This document shows positions 9,588 through 17,528 of a stretch of 45,778 bases of DNA, one piece after another. The notes beneath the pieces were generated by a model. The model had not been told where the DNA came from. It did not search any database and saw only the letters and a program-made list of their open reading frames with translations. Position 1 is the first letter of the stretch; every line of letters begins with the position of its first letter. The DNA is from Hyphomicrobiales bacterium (lineage in GTDB: Bacteria > Pseudomonadota > Alphaproteobacteria > Rhizobiales > Rhizobiaceae): positions 1-45,778 of the forward strand of contig UBUL01000045.1 of assembly GCA_900468625.1 (NCBI GenBank), in the 5' to 3' direction. A program made the position numbers and the translations under genes.

Positions 9588-9635
9588 AGGCCCCTGAACT
9601 GAAGTCATCGCGTGCCCGTTGCCGAAACTCCGCCG

Positions 9636-9674
9636 GACCGCTCTCTTCACAAGGAGGGCGGTCTCGCTTATTTA
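9636..9674 (+). terminator. Possible dapA terminator
   Basis: A 10-bp stem with one G-U pair (9636-9645 with 9654-9663), 8-base loop, followed by the T-containing stretch TCGCTTATTTA. The T run is weak, so termination may be partial. Confidence 0.5.
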
Positions 9675-9737
9675 GGGGTCTGGAACTTGGCGCGCCTCCG
9701 GCCGCTGCCGGTATGATCTAAGAAAAGAAGAAGAAAC

Positions 9738-10217
9738 ATGGCACCCAAAGGCAGCCAGCGCGTGGTAAAAAAGATTGTGGCCGAGAACCGCAAGGCCCGC
9801 TTCAACTACGAGATCATCGATACTTATGAGGCAGGCCTCGTGCTGAAGGGCACGGAGGTCAAGTCGCTGCGCGAGGGCAAGGCCAATATCGCCGAATCCT
9901 ACGCTTCGGATGAGGACGGCGAGATCTGGCTGATCAACTCCTATCTGCCGGAATATCTGCAGGCCAACCGTTTCAATCACGAGCCGCGCCGCCGCCGCAA
10001 GCTGCTGCTTTCCGGCCGCGAAATCGGCAGGCTGCGTTCAGCCATCAACCGTGAGGGCATGACGCTGGTGCCGCTGAAGATCTATTTCAACGACAGCGGC
10101 CGTGCGAAGCTGGAATTGGCTCTCGCCAAGGGCAAAAAACTCCACGACAAGCGCGAATCCGAAAAGGAACGCGACTGGAACCGGCAGAAGAGCCGGCTGC
10201 TCAAAGACAACGGGTGA
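9738..10217 (+). CDS. smpB: SsrA-binding protein SmpB
   Basis: A 159-residue tmRNA-binding protein of normal length for the family. It binds the tRNA-like domain of tmRNA and delivers it to stalled ribosomes for trans-translation. The OB-like core is recognised from NRKARFNYEIIDTYEAGLVL, GTEVKSLREGKANI and the conserved RRKLLLSGREI, with the basic C-terminal tail (KKLHDKRESEKERDWNRQ) that enters the decoding centre. GAAGAAGAAA upstream provides the ribosome binding region. No tmRNA gene is seen in the window. Just after the stop lie hairpins and a 111-bp tandem repeat. Confidence 0.97.
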   Translation: MAPKGSQRVVKKIVAENRKARFNYEIIDTYEAGLVLKGTEVKSLREGKANIAESYASDEDGEIWLINSYLPEYLQANRFNHEPRRRRKLLLSGREIGRLRSAINREGMTLVPLKIYFNDSGRAKLELALAKGKKLHDKRESEKERDWNRQKSRLLKDNG

Positions 10218-10230
10218 GGGTGAGGAGCGA

Positions 10231-10269
10231 TCGGGCGAGGCCCGAGCAATCGATCCAGTGAATCGATTG
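10231..10269. repeat. Two short stem-loops after smpB
   Basis: TCGGGC/GCCCGA (10231-10236 with 10240-10245, loop GAG) and CAATCGAT/ATCGATTG (10247-10254 with 10262-10269). No T run follows, so these are not classical terminators. The second hairpin overlaps the start of the 111-bp tandem repeat. Confidence 0.6.
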
Positions 10270-10560
10270 CAGCGACGAACGCCCTGAGCCTTAGCGAAGG
10301 GCCGGCTGTTGCGGCGAACGCAAAAGGCGTCCGTCGTGCGCAACTATCCCTGGGCAACGCAGCCGCCCCTTAGTCGATTGCAGCGACGAACGCCCTGAGC
10401 CTCAGCGAAGGGCCGGCTGTTGCGGCGAACGCAAAACGCGTCCGTCGTGCGCAACTATCCCTGGGCAACACAGCCGCCCCTTAGTCGATTGCAGCGACGA
10501 ACCCCCTTCGGCAAGCTCAGTATGCCTTAGCGAGGGCCGGCTGCCGCGGCTAAGGCGAAA
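10263..10560. repeat. 111-bp tandem repeat, two full copies and a diverged third
   Basis: Copy 1 is 10263-10373 and copy 2 is 10374-10484, exactly 111 bp apart, with three substitutions that I can see. Copy 3 starts at 10485, again 111 bp on, matches for the first 18 bases, and then diverges with an insertion containing the inverse of the CCCTGAGC...GAAGGG hairpin core present in copies 1 and 2. The block fills most of the 387-bp gap between smpB and the convergent NYN gene and has no supported coding frame. Confidence 0.9.
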
Positions 10561-10604
10561 TGATTCCGCTGCGGCAAACCTAACTTCTCAGATGCAGCCC
10601 CAAA

Positions 10605-11189
10605 TTATTCCTCGGTATCCGCCGGGGCGTGACTAGCTTCCACAGTCCGGGCAGGGCGTTCCGAGACTTCGCGGCCGATTTCCGCCTTCAGCGATACGAG
10701 ATCAATGAAATGGTCGGCTTGGCGGCGCAGGTCGTCGGCGATCATCGGCGGCTGTGTCGACATGGTCGAGATGACCGAAACCTTGCGGCCGCGGCGCTGC
10801 AGGGCCTCCACCAAGGTCGTGAAGTCGCCGTCGCCGGAAAAGATCACCAGATGATCGACGGTCTCGGATTGCTCCATGGCATCGATCGCCAGCTCGATGT
10901 CCATGTTGCCCTTGATCTTGCGGCGCCCCATGGAGTCCGTGAATTCTTTGGCCGGCTTGGTGACGACCTTGTAGCCGTTATAATCGAGCCAGTCGATCAG
11001 CGGACGGATGGAGGAATATTCCTGATCCTCGATGAGGGCGGTGTAGTAATAGGCGCGCAGCAGATATCCGCGCTTTTGAAATGCCTTCAGGAGCTTGCGG
11101 TAATCGATATCGAAACCGAGGCTCTTGGATGCAGCGTAAAGATTGGCGCCGTCGATAAAGAGTGCAATTTTTTCGCGTGGGTCAAACAT
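10605..11189 (-). CDS. NYN-domain (LabA/DUF88-type) putative nuclease
   Basis: A 194-residue protein with a PIN-like NYN fold. Acidic active-site positions are visible in FIDGANLY (Asp 13), in the MDIELAIDAM segment and in IFSGDGDF, followed by LVEALQRRGRKVSVIST. NYN proteins of the LabA/DUF88 group are predicted metal-dependent ribonucleases; the RNA target is unknown. It converges on smpB across the repeat block and is divergent from rpoZ, sharing a 310-bp promoter region. The C-terminal 30 residues look disordered. Confidence 0.88.
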   Translation of the reverse strand: MFDPREKIALFIDGANLYAASKSLGFDIDYRKLLKAFQKRGYLLRAYYYTALIEDQEYSSIRPLIDWLDYNGYKVVTKPAKEFTDSMGRRKIKGNMDIELAIDAMEQSETVDHLVIFSGDGDFTTLVEALQRRGRKVSVISTMSTQPPMIADDLRRQADHFIDLVSLKAEIGREVSERPARTVEASHAPADTEE

Positions 11190-11499
11190 CGCTTACATAT
11201 CCACTGTTATAAAAACGTAATCACTTCATTCAAAGTCAGCTAAAACAATGCCTTGTGGGCCGCTGCAGAATAATTCGTAGTACTTTATGAATTATTCATA
11301 TAATCGAGATTTAGGGCACGAAATGCAATATTCCAAGCAACCAAAGGTAGAAATCATCGTTTGTCTAGGAGAATTTTAACACTTTCACGAAGGGTGAAAA
11401 GACGCTCAAACAGGAAAAACTTGAATTTGCCATCGTTTGCTTGTATCGGCGTGCTACTCCGAGACATGATGACGACATCACGACCGCAAAGGACAGGCA
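11190..11499. promoter_or_regulatory. Divergent promoter region of NYN gene and rpoZ
   Basis: 310 bp with no gene, AT-richer than its flanks. It must hold promoters for both directions. A dyad ATGAAT-T-ATTCAT is visible around 11288-11300. I cannot assign -35/-10 boxes with confidence. Confidence 0.5.
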
Positions 11500-11898
11500 A
11501 TGGCCCGTGTCACAGTAGAAGATTGCATTGATAAAGTAGAGAACCGGTTCGAGCTCGTGCTGCTCGCCAGCCATCGCGCCCGTTTGATTTCGCAGGGCTC
11601 CTCGATCACGATCGATCGCGACAACGACAAGAACCCGGTCGTTGCTCTGCGCGAAATCGCCGACGAGACGCTGTCGCCGGACGACCTCAAGGAAGACCTG
11701 ATCCATTCGCTGCAGAAGCATGTCGAAGTGGATGAGCCCGAGCCCGATCCGGCAAGCCTTCTGGCGGCCGGCGCTTCCGCCACTAGCGAAGAGGAAGAAG
11801 ATCTGCCGGAAACCGTTACTTTCGATCAGATGTCGGAAGAAGAGCTTCTGGCGGGTATCGAAGGTCTTGTTCCGCCGGAAAAAAGCGACGATTACTGA
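11500..11898 (+). CDS. rpoZ: RNA polymerase omega subunit
   Basis: A 132-residue omega subunit. The conserved N-terminal part reads MARVTVEDCIDKVENRFELV, then LLASHRARLISQG and NPVVALREIAD, the region that clamps the beta-prime C-terminus. The acidic C-terminal half (from about residue 75) is a long tail typical of alphaproteobacterial omega. It lies directly upstream of rsh, the classical rpoZ-spoT association, although a terminator-like hairpin separates them. Confidence 0.96.
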   Translation: MARVTVEDCIDKVENRFELVLLASHRARLISQGSSITIDRDNDKNPVVALREIADETLSPDDLKEDLIHSLQKHVEVDEPEPDPASLLAAGASATSEEEEDLPETVTFDQMSEEELLAGIEGLVPPEKSDDY

Positions 11899-11947
11899 TC
11901 GTTGATCTTGATGCTCCGGGCAGGAGCGATATGATGGCAAGATGCGT

Positions 11948-11980
11948 GCGCCGGTCAGCTGACTGGCGCGCTTTTGTTTT
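11948..11980 (+). terminator. Terminator between rpoZ and rsh
   Basis: An almost perfect palindrome, arms 11948-11958 and 11959-11969 with one G-U pair, followed by CTTTTGTTTTT. The T-rich tail fits intrinsic termination or attenuation after rpoZ, 50 bp past its stop and about 20 bp before the rsh start. The central bases must form the loop. Confidence 0.75.
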
Positions 11981-11998
11981 TGCTGGAGTAGCTTTGGG

Positions 11999-14221
11999 AT
12001 GATGCGGCAATACGAGCTTGTCGAGCGCGTGCAGAAATACAAGCCCGATGCCAACGAAGCTCTCCTCAACAAGGCCTATGTCTATGCGATGCAGAAGCAT
12101 GGCCAGCAGAAACGTGCCAGCGGCGATCCTTATATTTCCCATCCTCTCGAAGTTGCTGCCATCCTGACGGACATGCGTCTGGATGAATCGACCATCGCGG
12201 TCGCTCTTCTCCATGACACGATCGAGGATACGACGGCGACGCGCGCCGAAATCGACGAACTTTTCGGCGAGGATATCGGCCGTCTGGTCGAAGGCTTGAC
12301 GAAGATCAAGAAGCTCGATCTGGTCACCAAGAAGGCGAAGCAGGCGGAAAACCTGCGCAAGCTGCTGCTCGCCATTTCCGACGATGTGCGCGTGCTTCTG
12401 GTCAAGCTCGCCGACCGCCTGCACAATATGCGCACGCTCGATCATATGTCGCCGGAAAAGCGCGCCCGTATTTCCGAAGAGACGATGGAAATCTATGCGC
12501 CGCTTGCCGGCCGCATGGGCATGCAGGACATGCGCGAGGAGCTCGAAGAGCTTTCCTTCCGCCATATCAACCCGGAGGCGCATGAAACCGTCACCAAACG
12601 TCTCGAGGAGCTCTCGCGGCGCAACGAGGGTCTCGTCAAGAAGATCGAAACCGAGCTGCGCGACCTGCTTGTTGCCAATGGCCTTGCCAATGCCATGGTC
12701 AAGGGCCGGCTGAAGAAGCCTTATTCGGTCTTCCGCAAGATGCAGTCGAAGTCGCTGTCCTTCGAGCAGCTTTCCGATGTCTACGGTTTCCGCCTCCTCG
12801 TCGATGATATTCCGTCCTGCTACCGGGCGCTCGGCATCGTGCATACCCGCTGGCGTGTCGTGCCCGGCCGCTTCAAGGATTATATCTCGACGCCGAAGCA
12901 GAACGACTATCGTTCTCTGCACACGACGATCGTCGGTCCTTCCAGTCAGCGCATCGAGCTGCAGATCCGCACCAAGCGCATGCATGAGATCGCCGAATTC
13001 GGCATCGCCGCCCATACGCTCTACAAGGACGGTGCCAGCGCCAATGGTGACGGTGAATTGCTCTCGCGGGAAAGCAACGCCTATTCCTGGCTGCGTCATA
13101 CCATCGAGGCGCTGGCCGAAGGCGACAGTCCGGAAGAGTTCCTCGAGCACACGAAGCTCGAACTGTTCCAGGACCAGGTCTTCTGCTTCACGCCCAAGGG
13201 CAAGCTGATCGCCCTGCCGCGCGGCGCGACGCCGATCGACTTTGCCTATGCGGTCCATACCAATATCGGCGATACGACCGTCGGCGCCAAGATCAACGGC
13301 CGCATCATGCCGCTGGTGACGCGTCTGAACAATGGCGATGAAGTCGAGATCATCCGCTCCGGCGTGCAGGTGCCGCCGGCCGCCTGGGAGGAAATCGTGG
13401 TCACCGGAAAGGCGCGCGCCGCCATTCGCCGCGCGACCCGCCTTGCCATCCGCAAACAATATGCCGGCCTTGGCCACCGCATTCTGGAGCGCACCTTCGA
13501 GCGTGCCGGCAAGGTCTTCTCGCGCGATGCGCTGAAGCCGGCTCTCCATCGCCTCGGCCAGAAGGACGTGGAGGACGCGATCGCCGCCGTGGGGCGAGGG
13601 GAGATGTCGTCGCTCGACGTACTGCGCGCGGTCTATCCCGATCATCAGGACGAACGCGTGACCGTGAAGCCGGCCGGCGACGAGGGCTGGTTCAACGTCC
13701 GCAGCGCCTCCGGCATGATCTTCAAGATCCCCGGCAAGAACAAGGCCGACGTTTCCGACGGCGCCGATATCGATGCGCCGCCGATCCGCGGCATTTCGGC
13801 TAATGTCGAGGTGCATTTCGCATCGACCGGCGCCGTTCCGGGCGACCGTATCGTCGGCATCATGGAAAAGGGCAAGGGCATCACCATATATCCGATCCAG
13901 TCGCCGGTTCTGCAGCGGTTCGATGACGAGCCGGAACGCTGGATCGATGTGCGCTGGGATCTGGACGAGGCCAACAAGTCCCGTTTTGCCGCACGCATCC
14001 TCATCAATGCGCTGAACGAGCCGGGCACGCTGGCCAAGGTGGCGCAGACCGTCGCGGACGTGGACGTCAATATCCGCGTGCTCAACACGGTTCGTGTCGC
14101 AGCTGACTTCACCGAGATGGCGCTGGATGTCGAGGTCTGGGATCTGCGTCAGCTCAACCAGCTTCTGGTGCAGCTCAAGGAGCTCGATTGCATCGCGACC
14201 GTAAAGCGTCTCTACGAGTGA
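11999..14221 (+). CDS. rsh: Bifunctional (p)ppGpp synthetase/hydrolase (RelA/SpoT homologue)
   Basis: A 740-residue Rsh protein, full length. Order of domains: HD-type ppGpp hydrolase with LLHDTIEDT (HD at residues 72-73); synthetase domain around residues 240-345 with GRFKDYISTPKQNDYRSLHT; TGS domain at about 395-460 (FTPKGKLIALPRGATPIDFA); C-terminal ACT domain at about 660-735. The intact hydrolase motif suggests both activities, as expected where one enzyme serves the stringent response. Start could be either of two adjacent ATGs (11999 or 12002); GGAG lies about 12 bases upstream. Confidence 0.96.
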   Translation: MMRQYELVERVQKYKPDANEALLNKAYVYAMQKHGQQKRASGDPYISHPLEVAAILTDMRLDESTIAVALLHDTIEDTTATRAEIDELFGEDIGRLVEGLTKIKKLDLVTKKAKQAENLRKLLLAISDDVRVLLVKLADRLHNMRTLDHMSPEKRARISEETMEIYAPLAGRMGMQDMREELEELSFRHINPEAHETVTKRLEELSRRNEGLVKKIETELRDLLVANGLANAMVKGRLKKPYSVFRKMQSKSLSFEQLSDVYGFRLLVDDIPSCYRALGIVHTRWRVVPGRFKDYISTPKQNDYRSLHTTIVGPSSQRIELQIRTKRMHEIAEFGIAAHTLYKDGASANGDGELLSRESNAYSWLRHTIEALAEGDSPEEFLEHTKLELFQDQVFCFTPKGKLIALPRGATPIDFAYAVHTNIGDTTVGAKINGRIMPLVTRLNNGDEVEIIRSGVQVPPAAWEEIVVTGKARAAIRRATRLAIRKQYAGLGHRILERTFERAGKVFSRDALKPALHRLGQKDVEDAIAAVGRGEMSSLDVLRAVYPDHQDERVTVKPAGDEGWFNVRSASGMIFKIPGKNKADVSDGADIDAPPIRGISANVEVHFASTGAVPGDRIVGIMEKGKGITIYPIQSPVLQRFDDEPERWIDVRWDLDEANKSRFAARILINALNEPGTLAKVAQTVADVDVNIRVLNTVRVAADFTEMALDVEVWDLRQLNQLLVQLKELDCIATVKRLYE

Positions 14222-14413
14222 CGCCGCATGGCGTCGCTGTCGATCCGATGCAGTCTGCATATTTTGTGATCATTTCATGACCAAAATCGAGCGTCTTTCC
14301 GGGTAGATATGCATTTGGTGCATGGCTGCGTATATTTTAGAGCGGTGGTAATTAACCTCTCTCGAGCCTATCTTCTGATCATCGAAGAAACGAAACCGAG
14401 ATGAGAGAAGACA

Positions 14414-14563
14414 ATGTTTACCCCGATCAAGAAAATCGCCCGTGCCCTGCGTGTTCCGAGTGTTGAAGAACGCGAAATGGCTTATCTGAATGGCTCGCAT
14501 GACCGTTTTGACCTTGAATATCGTCAGCGTCAGGTCGATCGCGGTCTGTTCCGCACGCGTTAA
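14414..14563 (+). CDS. 49-residue DUF3563-like small protein
   Basis: A 49-codon ORF starting ATG at 14414, ending TAA at 14561-14563. The sequence runs MFTPIKKIARALRVPSVEER, then EMAYLNGSHDRFDLEYRQRQ, then VDRGLFRTR. The YLNGSHDRxDLExRxRxxDRG pattern matches my recollection of the DUF3563 small-protein family common in rhizobia and Burkholderia. GAGAGAAG precedes the start. It is amphipathic and Arg-rich with no signal peptide; function unknown. It stands alone 192 bp after rsh, and is followed by a GC hairpin (14592-14597 with 14607-14612). I rejected the overlapping frame on the opposite strand. Confidence 0.78.
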   Translation: MFTPIKKIARALRVPSVEEREMAYLNGSHDRFDLEYRQRQVDRGLFRTR

Positions 14564-14591
14564 TCGCTGTTAATACTTGAAAGACCAGGAG

Positions 14592-14615
14592 GGGCGCGTC
14601 GTTATTGCGCCCTTG
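14592..14615 (+). terminator. Weak terminator-like hairpin after the 49-residue gene
   Basis: 6-bp GC stem (14592-14597 with 14607-14612), 9-base loop, followed by only two T. Position 28 bp after the stop is right; the tail is poor. Confidence 0.35.
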
Positions 14616-14784
14616 GGAGCATCCCGAACTTGAGGGATTGCTGCCGGCAAATGAAGAGAATGTGCGTTTTCTGCATCCTGAGCAGGCGACGTTCCAAAAA
14701 AGGGCCGCACTTTCGGTTCTTAATCAGTGCGTGACAGTTTGGCCGCCCTTGTCACGACGGCCCCCATTGCACTAGATAAGCCGC

Positions 14785-15372
14785 ATGCTATTTCGTCGCC
14801 GAAAACCACTGACATTCAAGGAAAAACTGCGGGAGCACCTTTGGCCCCGCAAGGGTTTCGTCCGTTCGTTCCAATATTTCGGCAAGCGCCTCGTTCGCCT
14901 TGCCGCTTCGCCGCATTCGGTTGCGGCCGGCTTTGCAGCCGGTATCGTCGTGTCATGGACGCCCTTCATCGGCGTGCATTTTGTCATGGCGATCATCATC
15001 GCCTATCTGGTCGGCGGCAATGTCATTGCTTCCGCGCTCGGCTGCCTGGCCGCCGGCAATCCCATAACCTATCCCTTCATCTGGGCGCTCACCTGGGAAA
15101 TCGGTCATCTGATCCTGTCGCGCGACAGCGGCGGGCAGGGCGGCAGCATCGATCTGCCGGCGCTGTGGCACAAGGGCGATCTCTCGCAAATCTGGGACCC
15201 GGTTTTGAAGCCGATGCTGATCGGCGGCATTCCGCCTGCGATCGTCACCGGCGTCATCGTCTATGCGCTCACCTATTACGGTGTGAAGACCTTCAAGGCG
15301 CGCCGTAAGGAGCGCTTGATGGAGCGCGCCCGCGAGCGTCTGGCGCTAGCCGAGAACGCATCGAGCGTCTGA
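14785..15372 (+). CDS. DUF2062 membrane protein
   Basis: A 195-residue inner-membrane protein. A basic N-terminus (FRRRKPLTFKEKLREHLWPR) is followed by SPHSVAAGFAAGIVVSWTPF and GVHFVMAIIIAYLVGGNVIA, the core of DUF2062 proteins, then AAGNPITYPFIWALTWEIG, and a last hydrophobic segment about residues 150-172 before a basic C-terminal tail. There are three or four membrane segments. Function is unknown. It precedes acpS by 38 bp on the same strand and heads the acpS-lepB-rnc-era group in this window. Confidence 0.88.
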   Translation: MLFRRRKPLTFKEKLREHLWPRKGFVRSFQYFGKRLVRLAASPHSVAAGFAAGIVVSWTPFIGVHFVMAIIIAYLVGGNVIASALGCLAAGNPITYPFIWALTWEIGHLILSRDSGGQGGSIDLPALWHKGDLSQIWDPVLKPMLIGGIPPAIVTGVIVYALTYYGVKTFKARRKERLMERARERLALAENASSV

Positions 15373-15410
15373 CGAGCCTGACATCGTCCAGGCCGCCAGG
15401 AGGGCCATTC

Positions 15411-15815
15411 ATGATCATCGGCATAGGCAGTGATCTCATCGACATCCGCCGGGTGGAGAAGACGATCGAACGTTTCGGCGCACGGTTCATCGAACGCTGC
15501 TTTACCGGCATCGAGCGCGCCAAATCCGAAGGCCGCAAAAACAGGGCGGCATCCTATGCCAAGCGCTTTGCCGCCAAGGAAGCCTGTTCCAAGGCGCTGG
15601 GCACCGGCCTGGCACAGGGCGTCTTCTGGCGCGACATGGGCGTCGTCAATCTGCCGAGCGGCAAGCCGACCATGCAATTGACCGGCGGTGCTGCCGAAAG
15701 ACTGGCTTCGATGCTGCCGACAAATCACCGCGCCGCCATTCATTTGACGATAACGGATGATTTTCCTCTTGCGCAGGCCTTCGTGATCATCGAGGCGCTG
15801 CCGATGGACGGCTGA
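15411..15815 (+). CDS. acpS: Holo-[acyl-carrier-protein] synthase AcpS
   Basis: A 134-residue phosphopantetheinyl transferase of typical AcpS size. It moves 4'-phosphopantetheine from CoA to a Ser on acyl carrier protein for fatty-acid and lipid synthesis. Visible motifs are the N-terminal IIGIGSDLIDIRRVE with the metal-binding Asp, and RFAAKEACSKALGTG with the catalytic Glu/Lys, followed by the FWRDMGVVN strand and GKPTMQL. AGGAGG lies 9 bases before the start. Next to lepB and rnc, as in most Rhizobiales. Confidence 0.96.
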   Translation: MIIGIGSDLIDIRRVEKTIERFGARFIERCFTGIERAKSEGRKNRAASYAKRFAAKEACSKALGTGLAQGVFWRDMGVVNLPSGKPTMQLTGGAAERLASMLPTNHRAAIHLTITDDFPLAQAFVIIEALPMDG

Positions 15816-15930
15816 ATCACAGCCATATGACGCTTTTGGCGCTCCCGGCATTGCCGCCGTGATTTGAAGCGAGTAGAGAGAGCCTGAATGCAAGTTGCGC
15901 CGGTGGGGTGCGAAGAAGGAATAAGACTGC

Positions 15931-16677
15931 GTGTCCGAGAAAGCCGTAAAACAGCAGAACGCCCTGTGGGAAAACATCAAGGTCATCGTTCAGGCGCTCG
16001 TCCTGGCCATGATCATCCGCACGGTTCTCTTTCAGCCATTCACCATTCCGTCCGGCTCGATGATGCCGACGCTTCTTGTCGGCGACTACATCTTCGTCAA
16101 CAAGTTCGCTTACGGTTATTCGAAATATTCGCTGCCGTTCTCGCCGGATCTGTTCAGCGGCCGCATCTTCGGCAGCGAGCCGAAGCGCGGCGACGTCGTG
16201 GTTTTCCGTTTCCCGCCGAATCCGGATGTCGATTACATCAAGCGCGTCATCGGTCTGCCGGGCGACCGTATCCAGGTCAAGAACGACATTCTCTATATCA
16301 ACGGTCAGGCTGTTCCGCGTGAGCCGCACGGCACCTTCTCGTCGGATTACAGCCAGGAACCGGGTGACAACATCCCTGTTTATAGCGAGCGTCTGTCGGA
16401 TACGGGCAAGGTCTATGACACGCTGGACCTTTCGCCGAACTCCCGCGGCGACAACACCCAGGAATATGTCGTGCCGGCCGGCCATTACTTCATGATGGGC
16501 GACAATCGCGACAATTCCGACGATAGCCGTTTCGATGTCGGTTATGTGCCCGCCGAAAACCTCATCGGCCGTGCAAGCGTGATCTTCTTCTCGCTGGGTC
16601 ACGACACCTCGTTCCGCGAGGTCTGGAAATGGCCGACCAACATGCGTTGGGATCGCCTCTTCAAGGTTGTCGAATGA
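15931..16677 (+). CDS. lepB: Signal peptidase I LepB
   Basis: A 248-residue S26-family peptidase that removes signal peptides from exported proteins at the outer face of the inner membrane. One N-terminal membrane segment (about residues 15-34) is followed by box B, PSGSMMPTLLVGD, with catalytic Ser 43, and box D, DYIKRVIGLPGD, with the general-base Lys 104; GDNRDNSDDSR near the C-terminus is box E. Translation starts at GTG 15931. Its stop overlaps the rnc start by 4 bp (ATGA at 16674-16677), implying translational coupling. Confidence 0.96.
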   Translation: MSEKAVKQQNALWENIKVIVQALVLAMIIRTVLFQPFTIPSGSMMPTLLVGDYIFVNKFAYGYSKYSLPFSPDLFSGRIFGSEPKRGDVVVFRFPPNPDVDYIKRVIGLPGDRIQVKNDILYINGQAVPREPHGTFSSDYSQEPGDNIPVYSERLSDTGKVYDTLDLSPNSRGDNTQEYVVPAGHYFMMGDNRDNSDDSRFDVGYVPAENLIGRASVIFFSLGHDTSFREVWKWPTNMRWDRLFKVVE

Positions 16678-17393
16678 CGAAGGTGTTGACGCTCTCCCAG
16701 GCGGATCGTGCCAGGCTTGAGGTCGTTATAGGCCACGAATTCGCCGAAAAGGAGCGTCTCGACCGGGCGCTGACGCATGCGAGCGCCCGCACACACAAGA
16801 CGGGCAACTATGAGCGGCTGGAGTTTCTCGGCGACCGGGTTCTTGGCTTGTGCATTGCCGAGCTGCTGTTCAAGACTTTCGGCACGGCGACGGAAGGCGA
16901 GCTTTCGGTGCGTCTCAACCAGCTCGTCAGCGCCGAAACCTGCGCCGAGGTCGCCGACGAGATGGAGCTGCATCTCTATATCCGCACCGGCGCGGATGTG
17001 AAGAAGCTGACGGGTAAGCGCATGCTGAACGTGCGCGCCGATGTCGTCGAAAGCCTGATTGCCGCGCTCTATCTGGATGGCGGCCTTGAAGTCGCCCGAG
17101 CTTTCATCTTGCGTTTTTGGGAGCGCCGCGCCATTCGGCCCGACGGCGCAAGGCGAGACGCCAAGACGGAATTGCAGGAATGGGCGCATGCGAAATTCGG
17201 CGTCACCCCAATCTACAGGGTTGATGATCGCAGTGGACCGGATCATGATCCGCGCTTTACGGTGACGGTGGAAGTGGCGGGTACGGCGCCTGAAACGGGA
17301 ATAGAACGTTCCAAGCGGGCGGCCGAGCAGATGGCCGCGACGCGGATCCTGGAACGTGAAGGTGTTTGGCAGCCTCAGTTGACTGAGAAGTGA
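16674..17393 (+). CDS. rnc: Ribonuclease III
   Basis: A 239-residue double-strand-specific endoribonuclease. The signature ERLEFLGDRVLG is at residues 47-58 and the second catalytic Glu is in ADVVESLIAALYLDGG. A C-terminal dsRNA-binding domain begins near residue 163 (DAKTELQEWAHAKFG) and ends in the AEQMAATRILE helix. It processes rRNA precursors and structured mRNAs. The ATG overlaps the lepB stop by 4 bp; the same frame is open 15 codons upstream inside lepB but that start lacks family support. A two-palindrome repeat separates it from era. Confidence 0.96.
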   Translation: MTKVLTLSQADRARLEVVIGHEFAEKERLDRALTHASARTHKTGNYERLEFLGDRVLGLCIAELLFKTFGTATEGELSVRLNQLVSAETCAEVADEMELHLYIRTGADVKKLTGKRMLNVRADVVESLIAALYLDGGLEVARAFILRFWERRAIRPDGARRDAKTELQEWAHAKFGVTPIYRVDDRSGPDHDPRFTVTVEVAGTAPETGIERSKRAAEQMAATRILEREGVWQPQLTEK

Positions 17394-17396
17394 CTG

Positions 17397-17513
17397 CTAG
17401 AGCATGGTGCCGAAAAGTGTGAGCGGTTTTCGGACGGCATCATGCTCTACTTCTTTGATTTTAGAGCGGATTCAGATTTTAGGTCGGTTCGGCCTAAAAT
17501 CATCCGGCTCTAG
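17397..17513. repeat. RIME-like two-palindrome element, copy A
   Basis: 117 bp bounded by CTAGAGC at 17397-17403 and its complement GCTCTAG at 17507-17513. Inside are two palindromes: AGAGCATG...CATGCTCT with an inner CCGAAAA/TTTTCGG stem, and GATTTTAGG/CCTAAAATC around a 9-base loop near 17476-17502. This size and double-palindrome build match the rhizobial intergenic mosaic elements (RIME) as I recall them. It starts 3 bp after the rnc stop and ends 15 bp before era. Confidence 0.88.
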
Positions 17514-17528
17514 GGAACGACGAAAAAA

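Noticed and set aside
10263..10560. CRISPR array
   Set aside because: The repeats are directly adjacent 111-bp units with no unique spacers and no cas genes nearby.
11816..14260. 814-codon open frame antisense to rsh
   Set aside because: High GC at codon position three of rsh keeps the opposite frame open. The translation has no recognisable domain, and rsh is certain.
14651..14734. 27-codon ORF with two Cys before the DUF2062 gene
   Set aside because: No good ribosome binding site, no known family, and a partial hairpin rather than coding bias; insufficient to call.
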